DNA of 64,000 nt, taken from contig JAFSRI010000003.1 in the NCBI GenBank assembly GCA_017446155.1, positions 43,937 through 107,936 of the forward strand. Direction: 5' to 3'. The position numbers were made by a program, and so were the translations under genes. Source of the DNA: Clostridia bacterium (GTDB lineage: Bacteria > Bacillota > Clostridia > Oscillospirales > CAG-272). Below the pieces are notes generated by a model, which was not told the DNA's origin, ran no database searches, and saw nothing but the letters and a program-made list of their open reading frames with translations. Position 1 is the first letter of the stretch; every line of letters begins with the position of its first letter. Shown piece by piece: positions 56,493 to 64,000 of the stretch.

Positions 56493-57755
56493 ATGAAACT
56501 GAATTATAAGCGAACAATACTTATAGGTTTTGCGTTTTTCTCAATCTGTGCATTCTGGCAGATGTATGACCCGACGATACAGTTGATGTTAAAAGACACG
56601 TTCGGCTTTTCAGACACGGTGATAGGCGTGGTAATGGCGCTCGATAACATCCTGGCGCTGTTCATGCTGCCGTTCTTCGGAACGCTTTCCGACAAAACGC
56701 ACACTCGCCTTGGTCGAAGAATGCCGTATATTCTCGGCGGTACGGCGCTTGCCGTTGTGTTTACGTTGCTTATACCGGTGGCAAACGGAACGGGCTCTGC
56801 CGTGTTCTTTATGGTGGTGCTCGGCGGAGCGCTTGTCGCCATGAGCACATATCGCAGCCCCGCGGTGGCGCTTATGCCCGATCTTACCCCCAAACCCCTT
56901 CGCTCTAAAGCGAACGCTATGATAAATCTTATGGGCACGGCGGGCGGTCTTGTCGTTTTGGTGCTTATAAAGATACTCAAACCATCCGGCACAGGAAATT
57001 ATTTCCCGCTTTATATATCGGTGGCGGCTATAATGGTTGTATCCGTTGCGATACTGTTCATAACGATAAAAGAAAACAAGATGGCAAAAGAGGTTGCCGT
57101 TTACGACGTTGATGAAACGCCACAAGAAACCGGTAAAGGTGAAAAACTCCCGCCGGAAGTTAAACGCTCGCTTGTGTTTATACTTATATCGATCGTTATG
57201 TGGTTCTTTGCATATAATGCGGTGACAAGCGCATTCTCGCGCTACACGCGTGAAGTATGGGGCGACACGACTGATTCATACTCAACATATCTTATGGTGG
57301 CGACGGTCGCCGCAACACTTTCTTATTTCCCGATAGGCATAATTTCAAGCAAGCTCGGCAGGAAGAAAGTTATAATCGGCGGAGTAATTCTTATGGCGGT
57401 TTCTTATGCGGTGGCGTTCCTGTTTACATCTGTTACGCCTGTTGCGTTCGTTATATTTGCGCTTGTCGGCATCGGCTGGGCGTCGATCAACGTAAACTCT
57501 TATCCTATGGTAGTGGAGATGAGCCGAGGAAGCGACATCGGAAAATACACGGGAATTTATTATGCCTGCTCTATGTCGGCGCAGATACTTACGCCCATAA
57601 TATCGGGCGCGCTGTTCGACATCACGGGCAGTTACAGGATACTTTTCCCATATGCGGCGGTTTTCTCGGTGATAGCAATAATCACTATGCTTTTCGTAAA
57701 ACACGGTGATTCCAAGCCCGAGGTCAGGGAAGTTGTGGAGAGCTACGAGAAATGA
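56493..57755 (+). CDS. MFS transporter of the GPH/sugar-cation type
   Basis: 420 residues with about 12 membrane helices. MFS loop signature after helix 2: FGTLSDKTHTRLGRRMPYILGG, matching GPH-type sugar symporters. A central cytosolic loop (about 195-225, KENKMAKEVAVYDVDETPQETGKGEKL) joins the halves. CGGAGG precedes ATG 56493. It overlaps the phosphodiesterase gene by four bases, suggesting a shared substrate, perhaps glycerophosphodiester or a sugar derivative, but the transported compound is unknown. Confidence 0.9.
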   Translation: MKLNYKRTILIGFAFFSICAFWQMYDPTIQLMLKDTFGFSDTVIGVVMALDNILALFMLPFFGTLSDKTHTRLGRRMPYILGGTALAVVFTLLIPVANGTGSAVFFMVVLGGALVAMSTYRSPAVALMPDLTPKPLRSKANAMINLMGTAGGLVVLVLIKILKPSGTGNYFPLYISVAAIMVVSVAILFITIKENKMAKEVAVYDVDETPQETGKGEKLPPEVKRSLVFILISIVMWFFAYNAVTSAFSRYTREVWGDTTDSYSTYLMVATVAATLSYFPIGIISSKLGRKKVIIGGVILMAVSYAVAFLFTSVTPVAFVIFALVGIGWASINVNSYPMVVEMSRGSDIGKYTGIYYACSMSAQILTPIISGALFDITGSYRILFPYAAVFSVIAIITMLFVKHGDSKPEVREVVESYEK

Positions 57756-58558
57756 TTTACGTCTTTATCTCGCTTGGCGCCGTTGCGCTTGTTTGCCTTA
57801 TCATTCTGTTTTTGGTGTTCCCGGGCAGGCACGGCGTACCGTTCGATGAAAAAATGCGTTTTGCCCATCGCGGACTTTTCGGCGGAGAAATTCCCGAGAA
57901 CAGCCTGTCGGCATTTAAGCGAGCCGTCGAAAATAAGATCGCCGTCGAGTTCGACGTGCATCTGACGCAGGACGATAAGCTCATCGTCTTTCACGACGAC
58001 GACCTGAAACGCATGTGCGGGGTTGATAAACTCACCGACAAATGCACATATGACGAGCTCTCGGCGTTGAGGCTCGCCGGAACAGAGGAGAAAATTCCGA
58101 CGTTTGAAGAGGTGCTTGACGTTATCGGCGGAAAGGTTCCGATACTGCTTGAAATAAAGCAGTCGAAAGCAGGCAGGAACGCTGAAACGTGCCGCGCGGT
58201 GGCAGAGGTGTTAAAGCAATATAACGGGAAATACGTCATTGAAAGTTTCAACCCGATGATACTCAGCACCATGCGAAAGCTGTTGCCTGACGTAAGTTAC
58301 GGGCAACTTTCCGGGGGAATTAAGAACGCGTCTCACGGTGTGGCCGGGGCGATTCTCGGATTTTTACTTTCAAACCTGCTGTTTAATTTTATCTCCCGCC
58401 CGGATTTTGTTGCGTATAATATAAATAACGATAAAAACGTTATGTTCAGGCTTGTGCGTGCGCTCGGCGTCCCGTGCTATATGTGGACGGTTCGAGATGA
58501 GCAAGCTCATATAAAAGCGGAAAAATACGACGGGGAAATATTTGAAACGTATAATTAA
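57752..58558 (+). CDS. Membrane-anchored glycerophosphodiester phosphodiesterase
   Basis: Cleaves glycerophosphodiesters into an alcohol and glycerol-3-phosphate. 268 residues: an N-terminal membrane helix (about 2-24), then the GDPD barrel with FAHRGLFGGEIPENSLSAF (catalytic His and metal Glu), VEFDVHLTQDD, FHDDDLKRM (second catalytic His) and ILLEIKQSKAG. The start overlaps the MFS stop. No cleavable signal, so the domain could lie on either face of the membrane. Confidence 0.92.
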   Translation: MIYVFISLGAVALVCLIILFLVFPGRHGVPFDEKMRFAHRGLFGGEIPENSLSAFKRAVENKIAVEFDVHLTQDDKLIVFHDDDLKRMCGVDKLTDKCTYDELSALRLAGTEEKIPTFEEVLDVIGGKVPILLEIKQSKAGRNAETCRAVAEVLKQYNGKYVIESFNPMILSTMRKLLPDVSYGQLSGGIKNASHGVAGAILGFLLSNLLFNFISRPDFVAYNINNDKNVMFRLVRALGVPCYMWTVRDEQAHIKAEKYDGEIFETYN

Positions 58559-58571
58559 ATATACAAAGAAA

Positions 58572-58595
58572 AGCGCGGCGACAGCCGCGCTTTTT
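58572..58595 (+). terminator. Terminator of the MFS-GDPD operon
   Basis: AGCGCGGC / GCCGCGCT with loop GACA, then TTTT. Confidence 0.88.
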
Positions 58596-58740
58596 CGTCG
58601 CGCTTATGCCGGTGGGAACGCGTTTTAAAGATAAAGCAACGGCGCTGAAAAAGCGATAAAGCGACGGGGTTGCTAATGCTTTGCCGATATGTAGGATAAA
58701 AAACCCGGTTTGCAATATTCTTTAAATATGCAGTGATAAA

Positions 58741-59010
58741 ACATAAATATTTAAGAAAACAGGTAAATCCCGAAAGCAGACACAGCCGAAAAATCTCAAA
58801 AGCAAACAGTCGCAGATAAAAACTCATGAGAGCATATGAATGAAGATAAAAGCATTTTGCAAAATAACCGCAAAATCAAACAGACGCAGTTAAAACAACA
58901 AATATCGGAAAAGTCTAAATAGCATACAGACGCAGACAAAAACTCATGTGAGCATATAAATACAGATAAAAGCTGTTAAAAATATCCCAAAAACGAACAG
59001 ACGCACCCAC
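58741..59010. repeat. Degenerate tandem repeats of about 120 bp
   Basis: 58801-58853 and 58921-58973 align over 53 bases with roughly eight mismatches at an exact 120-base offset (common core CAGA-AAAAACTCATG-GAGCATAT). Further partial copies of the AACAGACGCA word lie near 58880 and 58997. Non-coding and AT-rich, between a terminator on each side. Confidence 0.65.
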
Positions 59011-59041
59011 ACAAAAAAATCCCCGCGGAAAGCGGGGATAT
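59011..59041 (-). terminator. Terminator of the conserved protein at 59054-59626
   Basis: ATCCCCGC / GCGGGGAT stem followed on the minus strand by a T7 run. Confidence 0.85.
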
Positions 59042-59053
59042 GATATGTTTTTG

Positions 59054-59626
59054 TTATGCCCAAGGATCGAGAGATTTCGGCTTGCGGACGCCTACCATAA
59101 CTCTCTGCTCCCAAAGGAACCATTGGTTGCCTTTTTGGCGAAGCGTGATTTGTCTGGGGCTGTCGGCGCCGCCTGAACGGATATCGAGCGTAGCATAGCC
59201 GTCGTTCTGGTAAGCATACGGACCTGCGGAGATCGTAACCGTGAACGGTTCGGCGGGGGTGTAATCGTTTTCGGGTTTAGCTCCGTCGAAATATGAGAAC
59301 GGAATATATACGCCCGCGTCCATGAATCGATCTTTCAGGAACGAGAGATCGTAATTGCTCATCGGTCCCGCGGGACCGCGAAGATAATTGAGCATCTCAA
59401 CGCCGATCGTAGGTTCTGCCGCATAAGCGCAAAGCGCGCAAAGCGTGAGCGCCGCAGCCTTAAAGGGCGTGTCAAGCGACGCTTCCGGGAGCGATTGAAG
59501 TTGAGCCAAACTTTCGGGAAGTGCGGCAAACGTTATCGTTACGTTTTTTTGAGATTTATCAAATGTTGATTGCGCGGGGGCTTGCTGGGTTTGATTGTTG
59601 TTTCTGATCTTGTCAAAAATACTCAT
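59054..59626 (-). CDS. Conserved protein of unknown function (DUF6935-like)
   Basis: 190 residues, MSIFDKIRNNNQTQQ at the N-terminus. After a flexible Gln-rich linker, TLCALCAYAAEPTIGVEMLNYLRGPAGPMSNYDLSFLKDRFMD and the end FLWEQRVMVGVRKPKSLDPWA look strongly conserved in type and recall DUF6935 by memory only. No signal or membrane helix. ATG 59626 with GGAGG is preferred over an in-frame extension to 59662. Stands alone with its own terminator. Confidence 0.75.
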   Translation of the reverse strand: MSIFDKIRNNNQTQQAPAQSTFDKSQKNVTITFAALPESLAQLQSLPEASLDTPFKAAALTLCALCAYAAEPTIGVEMLNYLRGPAGPMSNYDLSFLKDRFMDAGVYIPFSYFDGAKPENDYTPAEPFTVTISAGPYAYQNDGYATLDIRSGGADSPRQITLRQKGNQWFLWEQRVMVGVRKPKSLDPWA

Positions 59627-59911
59627 GTTAAGTCCTCCATAATTCCATCGGGATTTTCCCACCCGATGATTTGTTATTTTTATTATATCAACTCATTTTT
59701 TGTATTGCAAGTGGTTTTGAATAAAAATACACCTTTTTTTGTTTTTATACGTGAAAAAACGGATAAAAATTTCCTCAGCGTTCAGAATAAATGCGCCATC
59801 TGCAACAAAAAGCGAGGAAAAAACGTAATGGAATTCGATGTTTATTTGTATTGGTTTTATTGATTTGAACATATGATTTAAGATATTATAAGCAGGAATA
59901 AACGGAGATCG

Positions 59912-59938
59912 ACCGCACCGTTGCCGGTGCGGTTTTTG
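59912..59938 (+). terminator. Terminator-like hairpin upstream of cotJA
   Basis: ACCGCACCG / CGGTGCGGT stem, then TTTTGTC. No supported gene precedes it on the plus strand, apart from a possible 11-codon micro-ORF at 59828-59863. Confidence 0.75.
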
Positions 59939-60020
59939 TCATTTTATGGTGAAGAACATATAATGGCAACAGGACGGTGATATGCCGTTCCGAAATTATA
60001 AACTAAGGAGATTAAATCCC

Positions 60021-60323
60021 GTGGATAATCAAAGAAACAATATGCGCCGTCGGTTTGACGGCGGCCGTCAGAATCAAGGCGGTCGTTACGGCGGCATGAA
60101 CGGTATGAGTTGCGGTTTTGACGGGAGTCGCCGAGCAAACGGTCAGGGCGGCGACAGACGGCCCAACACCTGTGGAGAGCTGAGGGGATGCTCGCTGGCT
60201 ATGGTATACTCGCCGTTTCAACAATTCGAGGACATCTATGACGCGGCGGAAGGACTTTCGCGCGGAACGATATTCAAAGCACTTGATAAACCACTTGTCG
60301 GAAACGGAAGGTGCGGAATATGA
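60021..60323 (+). CDS. cotJA: Spore coat protein CotJA
   Basis: Inner spore coat component. 100 residues. The N-terminal half is rich in Arg, Gly, Asn (DNQRNNMRRRFDGGRQNQGG), the rest matches CotJA: SLAMVYSPFQQFEDIYDAAEGLSRGTIFKALDKPL. GTG 60021 with AAGGAG ten bases upstream is chosen over ATG 59982, which has no clear site. CATATAAT at 59957-59964 could be a sigma-E type -10, as the operon is mother-cell expressed in Bacillus (tentative). It overlaps cotJB. Confidence 0.9.
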   Translation: MDNQRNNMRRRFDGGRQNQGGRYGGMNGMSCGFDGSRRANGQGGDRRPNTCGELRGCSLAMVYSPFQQFEDIYDAAEGLSRGTIFKALDKPLVGNGRCGI

Positions 60324-60577
60324 ACGAAAGAAACAGACTGTTAAACAAAATAATGGCGGAGGATTTTGCCGTATACGAGGCCGTGCTGTATCTCGACACT
60401 CACCCGGGCGATGCGGACGCACTCGGCTATTATACGGAACACAGAGATAACGTGGTTCAGCTTCGCGAGGAATATTCGCGCAAGTTCGGACCGCTGACGA
60501 TATATGACGTTGAAGGAAACGGCTCGTGGAGCTGGATAAACGAACCGTTCCCGTGGGAAAGAGAGGGAAATTGCTGA
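60320..60577 (+). CDS. cotJB: Spore coat protein CotJB
   Basis: 85 residues with family stretches EAVLYLDTHPGDADALGYYTEHRD and YGPLT-like FGPLTIYDVEGNGSWSWINEPFPWE. It partners CotJA and CotJC in the coat. The start ATG overlaps the cotJA stop, so translation is coupled; its stop is immediately before cotJC. Confidence 0.93.
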   Translation: MNERNRLLNKIMAEDFAVYEAVLYLDTHPGDADALGYYTEHRDNVVQLREEYSRKFGPLTIYDVEGNGSWSWINEPFPWEREGNC

Positions 60578-61174
60578 ATGTGGATATACGATAAAAAACT
60601 TCAATATCCGGTAAAGATTAAAAATCCGAACGCGACTTATGCTAAGATAATCATAAGTCAGCTCGGCGGACCGGACGGCGAGCTTGCCGCCTCCATGCGT
60701 TACCTCCATCAGCGCTATTCCATGCCTTACGGGCAGGTGGTTGGAACGCTTACCGACATAGGCACGGAGGAGCTTGCTCATCTTGAAATCATAGCGGCGA
60801 TCCTTTATCAGCTCACAAAGGGCCTTTCGATAGACGAGATAAAACGCTCGGGCTACGACACAACGTTCGTTGACCATACACTAGGGCTTTATCCCGCGTC
60901 AGCCGCCGGCGTACCGTTCGATATGAAATACGTCGGCATAAAGGGCGATCCGATAGCGGATTTGAACGAAGACTTGGCGGCGGAGCAAAAGGCGAGAGTA
61001 ACATACGACAACATCCTTCGCCTTGTTGACGATCCCGACGTGCGCGACCCGATAAAATATCTGCGCCAGCGCGAGATAGTTCACTATCAGCGTTTCGGCG
61101 ACGCACTCAGAATCGTTCAGGATAATCTCGACTCGCGCAATTTCTACGCTTTCAACCCGTCGATAGACAACTGA
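60578..61174 (+). CDS. cotJC: CotJC, manganese-catalase-family spore coat protein
   Basis: 198 residues of the di-manganese catalase fold: IISQLGGPDGELAASMRYLHQRYSMP (metal Glu), GTEELAHLEIIAAIL (Glu-x-x-His) and EQKARVTYDNILRLVDDPDV, HYQRFGDALRI (second Glu/His pair). It may remove hydrogen peroxide in the coat as well as being structural. Start directly follows the cotJB stop. Last gene of the operon. Confidence 0.95.
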   Translation: MWIYDKKLQYPVKIKNPNATYAKIIISQLGGPDGELAASMRYLHQRYSMPYGQVVGTLTDIGTEELAHLEIIAAILYQLTKGLSIDEIKRSGYDTTFVDHTLGLYPASAAGVPFDMKYVGIKGDPIADLNEDLAAEQKARVTYDNILRLVDDPDVRDPIKYLRQREIVHYQRFGDALRIVQDNLDSRNFYAFNPSIDN

Positions 61175-61182
61175 AAAAAGTT

Positions 61183-61212
61183 ATCCGTCGCTTTTTGCGG
61201 CGGATATTTTTT
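61183..61212 (+). terminator. Terminator of cotJABC
   Basis: ATCCGTCGC / GCGGCGGAT stem, then ATTTTTTTT. Confidence 0.85.
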
Positions 61213-61260
61213 TATAATAAAAATGCGAAATTAAAAACACTTTTATCGGCATATTTGATG

Positions 61261-61289
61261 TTGACACGACATGTGACGTGTGATAAAAT
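61261..61289 (+). promoter_or_regulatory. Promoter of the SGNH hydrolase at 61346
   Basis: TTGACA, 17-base spacer, TAAAAT. It rules out the in-frame GTG at 61280 as start. Confidence 0.82.
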
Positions 61290-61345
61290 TAAGGCAGAGA
61301 GGGGGAAACCACGCCCCGAAAAACAAATGCGAAAGGCATGAAAAA

Positions 61346-62416
61346 ATGAAAATAACGAAAGAAATGGGAGTTATCCTTCCCGATACCACAATAACGGCGG
61401 GCGAGCCGATTTTCCTTGACGTAACAAAGAAACCGTTTGAACTTTACGGCTTTGCGAAAAACTTTCGCCGTCTGCCGGACGACGTAGCCGAGGCGACGAG
61501 TGTTGACGTTGAGAGAATATCGAGATATTCGCCCGGATGCAGATTGAGATTCAAAACGAACTCCGACTATATCGTCGTTCACGCTGAGCTCGGTATTCAC
61601 GAAAACATACCGACGATGACGACGATTGCAACGACGTGCTTTGACGTTTATTTTTATGACAAAGGCAATTACGTTTTCAAGGGCTCTTTCTGGAACTCGC
61701 AGGGCGAGGGTAAGAGTTACGTCGAGGGGCGCATTCGGTTTGAAAACTTTGACGAAAAAGACGTCGTGATCGATTTCCCGATAGTTTCGGAGATAAAAGA
61801 GATGTACGTCGCGTTGCGCGAAGGATGCGAAATCGACTCTCCGAGCAAATATAAACTGCCAAAGCCAATCGTCGTTTACGGTTCTTCGATCGTTCAGGGA
61901 ATCGGCGCAGGAAGACCGGGCACGCTTTATTCGGCGGAACTATCGCGCCGATTTGACGCAGACGTCATAAACCTCGGATTCGGCGGTTCGGCAAAGGCAG
62001 AAAAACCGATAATGGAATACATGGCGGGACTTGATATGTGCGCTTTCGTATACGACTACGACCACAACGCCCCGACGCCCGAATATTTGAAAGAAACTCA
62101 CTACAACGGGTACAAGATCATAAGAGAGAAAAATCCGGATCTGCCGATCATTATGGCGTCGAAGCCCGACTATCATTTCGCAAACGTTGAAACAAACGAA
62201 AAACGCCGTCGTATTATAATCGAGACTTTCGAAAGGGCAAAAGCCGAGGGAGACGGAAACGTATGGTTCGTTGACGGCTCGAAGATGTATCCAGAAGAGC
62301 TGAGAGAGGCTTGCTCGGCTGACGGCTGTCACCCGAACGACGTTGGCTTTTTGTTCATGGCGAACGCCTTCACCGCGGCGCTCAAAGAAGCATTGACAAA
62401 GCACGGAATCATATAA
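61346..62416 (+). CDS. SGNH-type hydrolase with N-terminal beta domain
   Basis: 356 residues. The N-terminal 165 residues (YSPGCRLRFKTNSDYIVVHAELG) look like the jelly-roll domain that precedes some carbohydrate-esterase SGNH proteins. The C-terminal hydrolase has IVVYGSSIVQGIGAGRPG (catalytic Ser), INLGFGGSAKAEK, an Asp-Asp-x-Asn variant block YDYDHNAP and GCHPNDVG (Asp-x-x-His type). No signal peptide, so cytosolic; substrate may be an acylated sugar. ATG 61346 with weak AAAGG upstream. Own promoter and terminator. Confidence 0.82.
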   Translation: MKITKEMGVILPDTTITAGEPIFLDVTKKPFELYGFAKNFRRLPDDVAEATSVDVERISRYSPGCRLRFKTNSDYIVVHAELGIHENIPTMTTIATTCFDVYFYDKGNYVFKGSFWNSQGEGKSYVEGRIRFENFDEKDVVIDFPIVSEIKEMYVALREGCEIDSPSKYKLPKPIVVYGSSIVQGIGAGRPGTLYSAELSRRFDADVINLGFGGSAKAEKPIMEYMAGLDMCAFVYDYDHNAPTPEYLKETHYNGYKIIREKNPDLPIIMASKPDYHFANVETNEKRRRIIIETFERAKAEGDGNVWFVDGSKMYPEELREACSADGCHPNDVGFLFMANAFTAALKEALTKHGII

Positions 62417-62420
62417 CACA

Positions 62421-62450
62421 AAAAAAGACCGCAGCGTGCGGTCTTTTTTT
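62421..62450 (+). terminator. Terminator of the SGNH hydrolase
   Basis: AAAGACCGCA / TGCGGTCTTT stem with A and T runs; can also end minus-strand transcription. Confidence 0.88.
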
Positions 62451-62593
62451 GTGATTAAAGCTTTATTCACGCGCCGCCGGAACCGACGGGATGAATTGCG
62501 CGCGTCTTTTGAAACTTTTTTCGGATAAAACTCACAAGCGTGCGATCGGTTTTAATTCTGATCGAAAAAAATCATCAATCGTTAAGCGGTATT

Positions 62594-63427
62594 TCAGCGA
62601 TAAAAGTCATGATTGTTTATTTTAAACTCAAATTCGCGGTTGTTTACCACCCACATATTGCTCGCGTGCACTGCGTCGATAAAATAAATTATCTCATTTG
62701 AAAGCGTGTATCCTTCAAGGCAAATCTTTGCCGCCATGATACATTCTTCATTCGGATCATTGTAAATCGTGCCGTTGTCGACGGGCGTGAACTGCGTGCC
62801 GTATTTTTTGTCGAAAATAACGTCGTGAATATTGTTCGGAAATTCGTCCGACGCCACGCGGTTGAGAACAACGTTGCCGACGGCGATCTTGCCTTCGAGC
62901 GGTTCGGTATTGCTTTCAGCATAGATTATGCGCGCAAGCCATAAAAGATCGTCGGCATTGTAAAATGTTTCGCCGGACTCTATCATCTCTCCGTTGTCAT
63001 AAACGTCAACCGAGTAATCTTCCGCATGCCAAATGACCTCCGCGCCGAAAGCTCTCGCCAGCGGTCGAACGGGCACGAACATAGTCGAATCAATAATAAC
63101 GTTTTCAAGCCCAGTGTAGATATATCTGCCGTTGAGAATGACATATTTTTCGCCTTTTTGCGCGACGATCTCAATCCCGCGACATTTTATCGTTGCGGTT
63201 TTTGTTGCGTCGTCAAAACTCTTTTCGGTTACGCCCATCATCGTGCAGAATTTATATATCGGAACGTATGTAGTGTCGCCGATGAGGCGTGTGGTGGGTG
63301 AAAAGTTGAGCCGTTCGCCGTCTATTCTCACCTCAACAAGTCTGTCTGCCGCAATCGATGGCATAGCAAACACAGTAAGCAGCAGCATCGCCGCAAGTAC
63401 GGTTGAAATTATCTTTTTCATGTTCAT
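62594..63427 (-). CDS. SleB-type cell-wall/spore-cortex hydrolase with copper-amine-oxidase-like domain
   Basis: Exported protein, about 277 residues. A signal peptide (ending SIAAD) is followed by a copper-amine-oxidase-N-like substrate-recognition domain (about 30-150, VRIDGERLNFSPTTRLIGDTTYVPI and MFVPVRPLARAFGAEVIWH), then the hydrolase domain (YNADDLLWLARIIYAESNTEPLEGKIAVGNVVLNRV) with the conserved Glu of the SleB/CwlJ (Hydrolase_2) family. Predicted to cut cortex or wall peptidoglycan. The start may be 63427 or 63421; AAAGGA lies close upstream. Confidence 0.9.
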   Translation of the reverse strand: MNMKKIISTVLAAMLLLTVFAMPSIAADRLVEVRIDGERLNFSPTTRLIGDTTYVPIYKFCTMMGVTEKSFDDATKTATIKCRGIEIVAQKGEKYVILNGRYIYTGLENVIIDSTMFVPVRPLARAFGAEVIWHAEDYSVDVYDNGEMIESGETFYNADDLLWLARIIYAESNTEPLEGKIAVGNVVLNRVASDEFPNNIHDVIFDKKYGTQFTPVDNGTIYNDPNEECIMAAKICLEGYTLSNEIIYFIDAVHASNMWVVNNREFEFKINNHDFYR

Positions 63428-63605
63428 CACATCCTTTCCGTCATCATTCTAACAAAGTTAAGCGGTGTGTTCAATGCAAAAAATAAGGCAGGCGTTGAAG
63501 CGATTTGAAACGTTGGAAAACGATTGAACGAAAACGTCGTGATAACGGTTTTTAAAAGAAAAAACGTGAAAAAACGGAATAAATTATGAATGAATAAAAT
63601 TTCTC

Positions 63606-63633
63606 TTGATTTTTTGAAAATTTATGATATAAT
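63606..63633 (+). promoter_or_regulatory. Promoter of tRNA-Leu
   Basis: TTGATT, 16-base spacer, TATAAT, 14 bases before the tRNA. Confidence 0.65.
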
Positions 63634-63646
63634 AATATACGCCTTA

Positions 63647-63733
63647 GGCGGAATGATGGAATTGGCAGACTTGCCAGACTCAAAATCTGGTGGTGGCAAC
63701 ACCGTGTGGGTTCGAGACCCACTTCCGCTACCA
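63647..63733 (+). tRNA. tRNA-Leu (anticodon CAA)
   Basis: Acceptor GGCGGAA pairs with TTCCGCT (one G-U), CCA is encoded. D arm ATGGAATTGGCAGAC, anticodon stem CCAGA/TCTGG with loop CTCAAAA (anticodon CAA, reads UUG), long variable arm TGGTGGCAACACC, T arm GTGGGTTCGAGACCCAC. Leucine identity fits the long variable arm. Confidence 0.95.
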
Positions 63734-64000
63734 ATAAAAAAGCAATGCGCAAGCGTTGCTTTTTTGTTTAAAAGCGGGGCGAGAAGAGAGCGGTGCAGAG
63801 AAACAGTCCGGTGGACTGTTTCGACCGCGATGACCGAACGGCGACGAGCCGTGAGAATCGAGACCCACTTCCGCTACCAACAAAAGCAATGCGCAAGCGT
63901 TGCTTTTTTGTTTAAAAGCGGGGCGAGAAGAGAGCGGTGCAGAGAAACAGTCCGGTGGACTGTTTCGACCGCGATGACCGAACGGCGACGAGCCGTGAGA
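63712..64000. repeat. Tandem array of tRNA-Leu 3' end plus palindromic element (continues past the window)
   Basis: TCGAGACCCACTTCCGCTACCA of the tRNA (63712-63733) recurs at 63858-63879. The terminator hairpin and the following roughly 100 bases recur at an offset of about 143. Each unit holds GAAACAGTCCGGTGGACTGTTTC (63800-63822 and 63944-63966), a perfect palindrome around GGT. The window ends in GAGCCGTGAGA, the same junction that precedes the second tRNA end, so a third copy probably starts just outside. Confidence 0.85.
63736..63767 (+). terminator. Terminator of tRNA-Leu
   Basis: AGCAATGC / GCGTTGCT stem with loop GCAA, then TTTTTTG. The hairpin recurs in the repeat copy at 63884-63909. 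Confidence 0.85.

Noticed and set aside
59570..59863. 97-residue plus-strand protein overlapping the conserved minus-strand gene start
   Set aside because: No ribosome binding site, overlaps the promoter/leader of a better-supported gene, and composition is not protein-like.

Overview
The window looks like chromosome from a spore-forming, anaerobic, low-to-middle GC Clostridia-type Firmicute, possibly an uncultured Oscillospirales-like gut lineage. The evidence is pyruvate:ferredoxin oxidoreductase and pyruvate phosphate dikinase, a CotJA-CotJB-CotJC spore-coat operon, a SleB-like cortex hydrolase, consensus GGAGG ribosome binding sites, TTGACA-17-TATAAT promoters, T/E-rich linkers on exported proteins, and Firmicute-type SmpB, RqcH and NusG. 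The exact taxon is inference.

Layout. 1-10.7 kb: the 3' part of PFOR; an rpmG-secE-nusG-rplK-rplA operon on the minus strand that ends in four tandem terminator repeats; then ligA-Nudix-obgE, with obgE broken by one in-frame TGA. 10.9-17.6 kb: a DUF3006 protein, a sugar/polyol-phosphate operon (sorbose-1-phosphate-reductase-like dehydrogenase with a frameshift, fused aldolase-SDR, PHP phosphoesterase) and a phosphoesterase lipoprotein. 17.6-24.9 kb: NYN protein, SDR, small conserved protein, YfhO-type membrane protein and RqcH. 25.1-33.1 kb: a phage-derived head and DNA-packaging module (small zinc protein, TerS, TerL, portal, acidic scaffold-like protein, coat, gp4-like connector, gp10-like plug). 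It runs in the order of P22 late head genes but has no integrase, lysis, needle, ejection or tailspike gene. It sits behind a perfect consensus promoter that carries two LexA/DinR-type SOS boxes. 33.2-36.5 kb: an operon of parvulin-like lipoprotein, DUF5685, DnaJ-domain and membrane proteins. 36.9-39 kb: an FMN reductase (frameshifted) and an aldo-keto reductase with ferredoxin-like clusters. 39-48 kb: mfd and pth, ppdK, a DUF4358 lipoprotein and manA.

47.9-52.4 kb: FkbM methyltransferase and SGNH hydrolase; DivIVA-like protein with a lone fumarase beta-domain protein; smpB followed by tmRNA. 52.4-54.3 kb: an AT-rich island directly after tmRNA with an HTH-membrane regulator and an orphan protein. 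54.3-58.6 kb: trxB-trxA-glutathione peroxidase operon, then an MFS transporter with a membrane GDPD phosphodiesterase. 58.6-64 kb: degenerate repeats, a conserved protein, cotJABC, an SGNH hydrolase, the SleB-like hydrolase, tRNA-Leu(CAA) and the start of a tandem array built from the tRNA 3' end plus a palindrome.

The best candidate for an undescribed system is the SOS-box-controlled, head-only phage module at about 25.1-33.1 kb. Three single-base lesions (obgE, the sugar dehydrogenase, the FMN reductase) may be real decay or assembly error and need read support before any biological reading.
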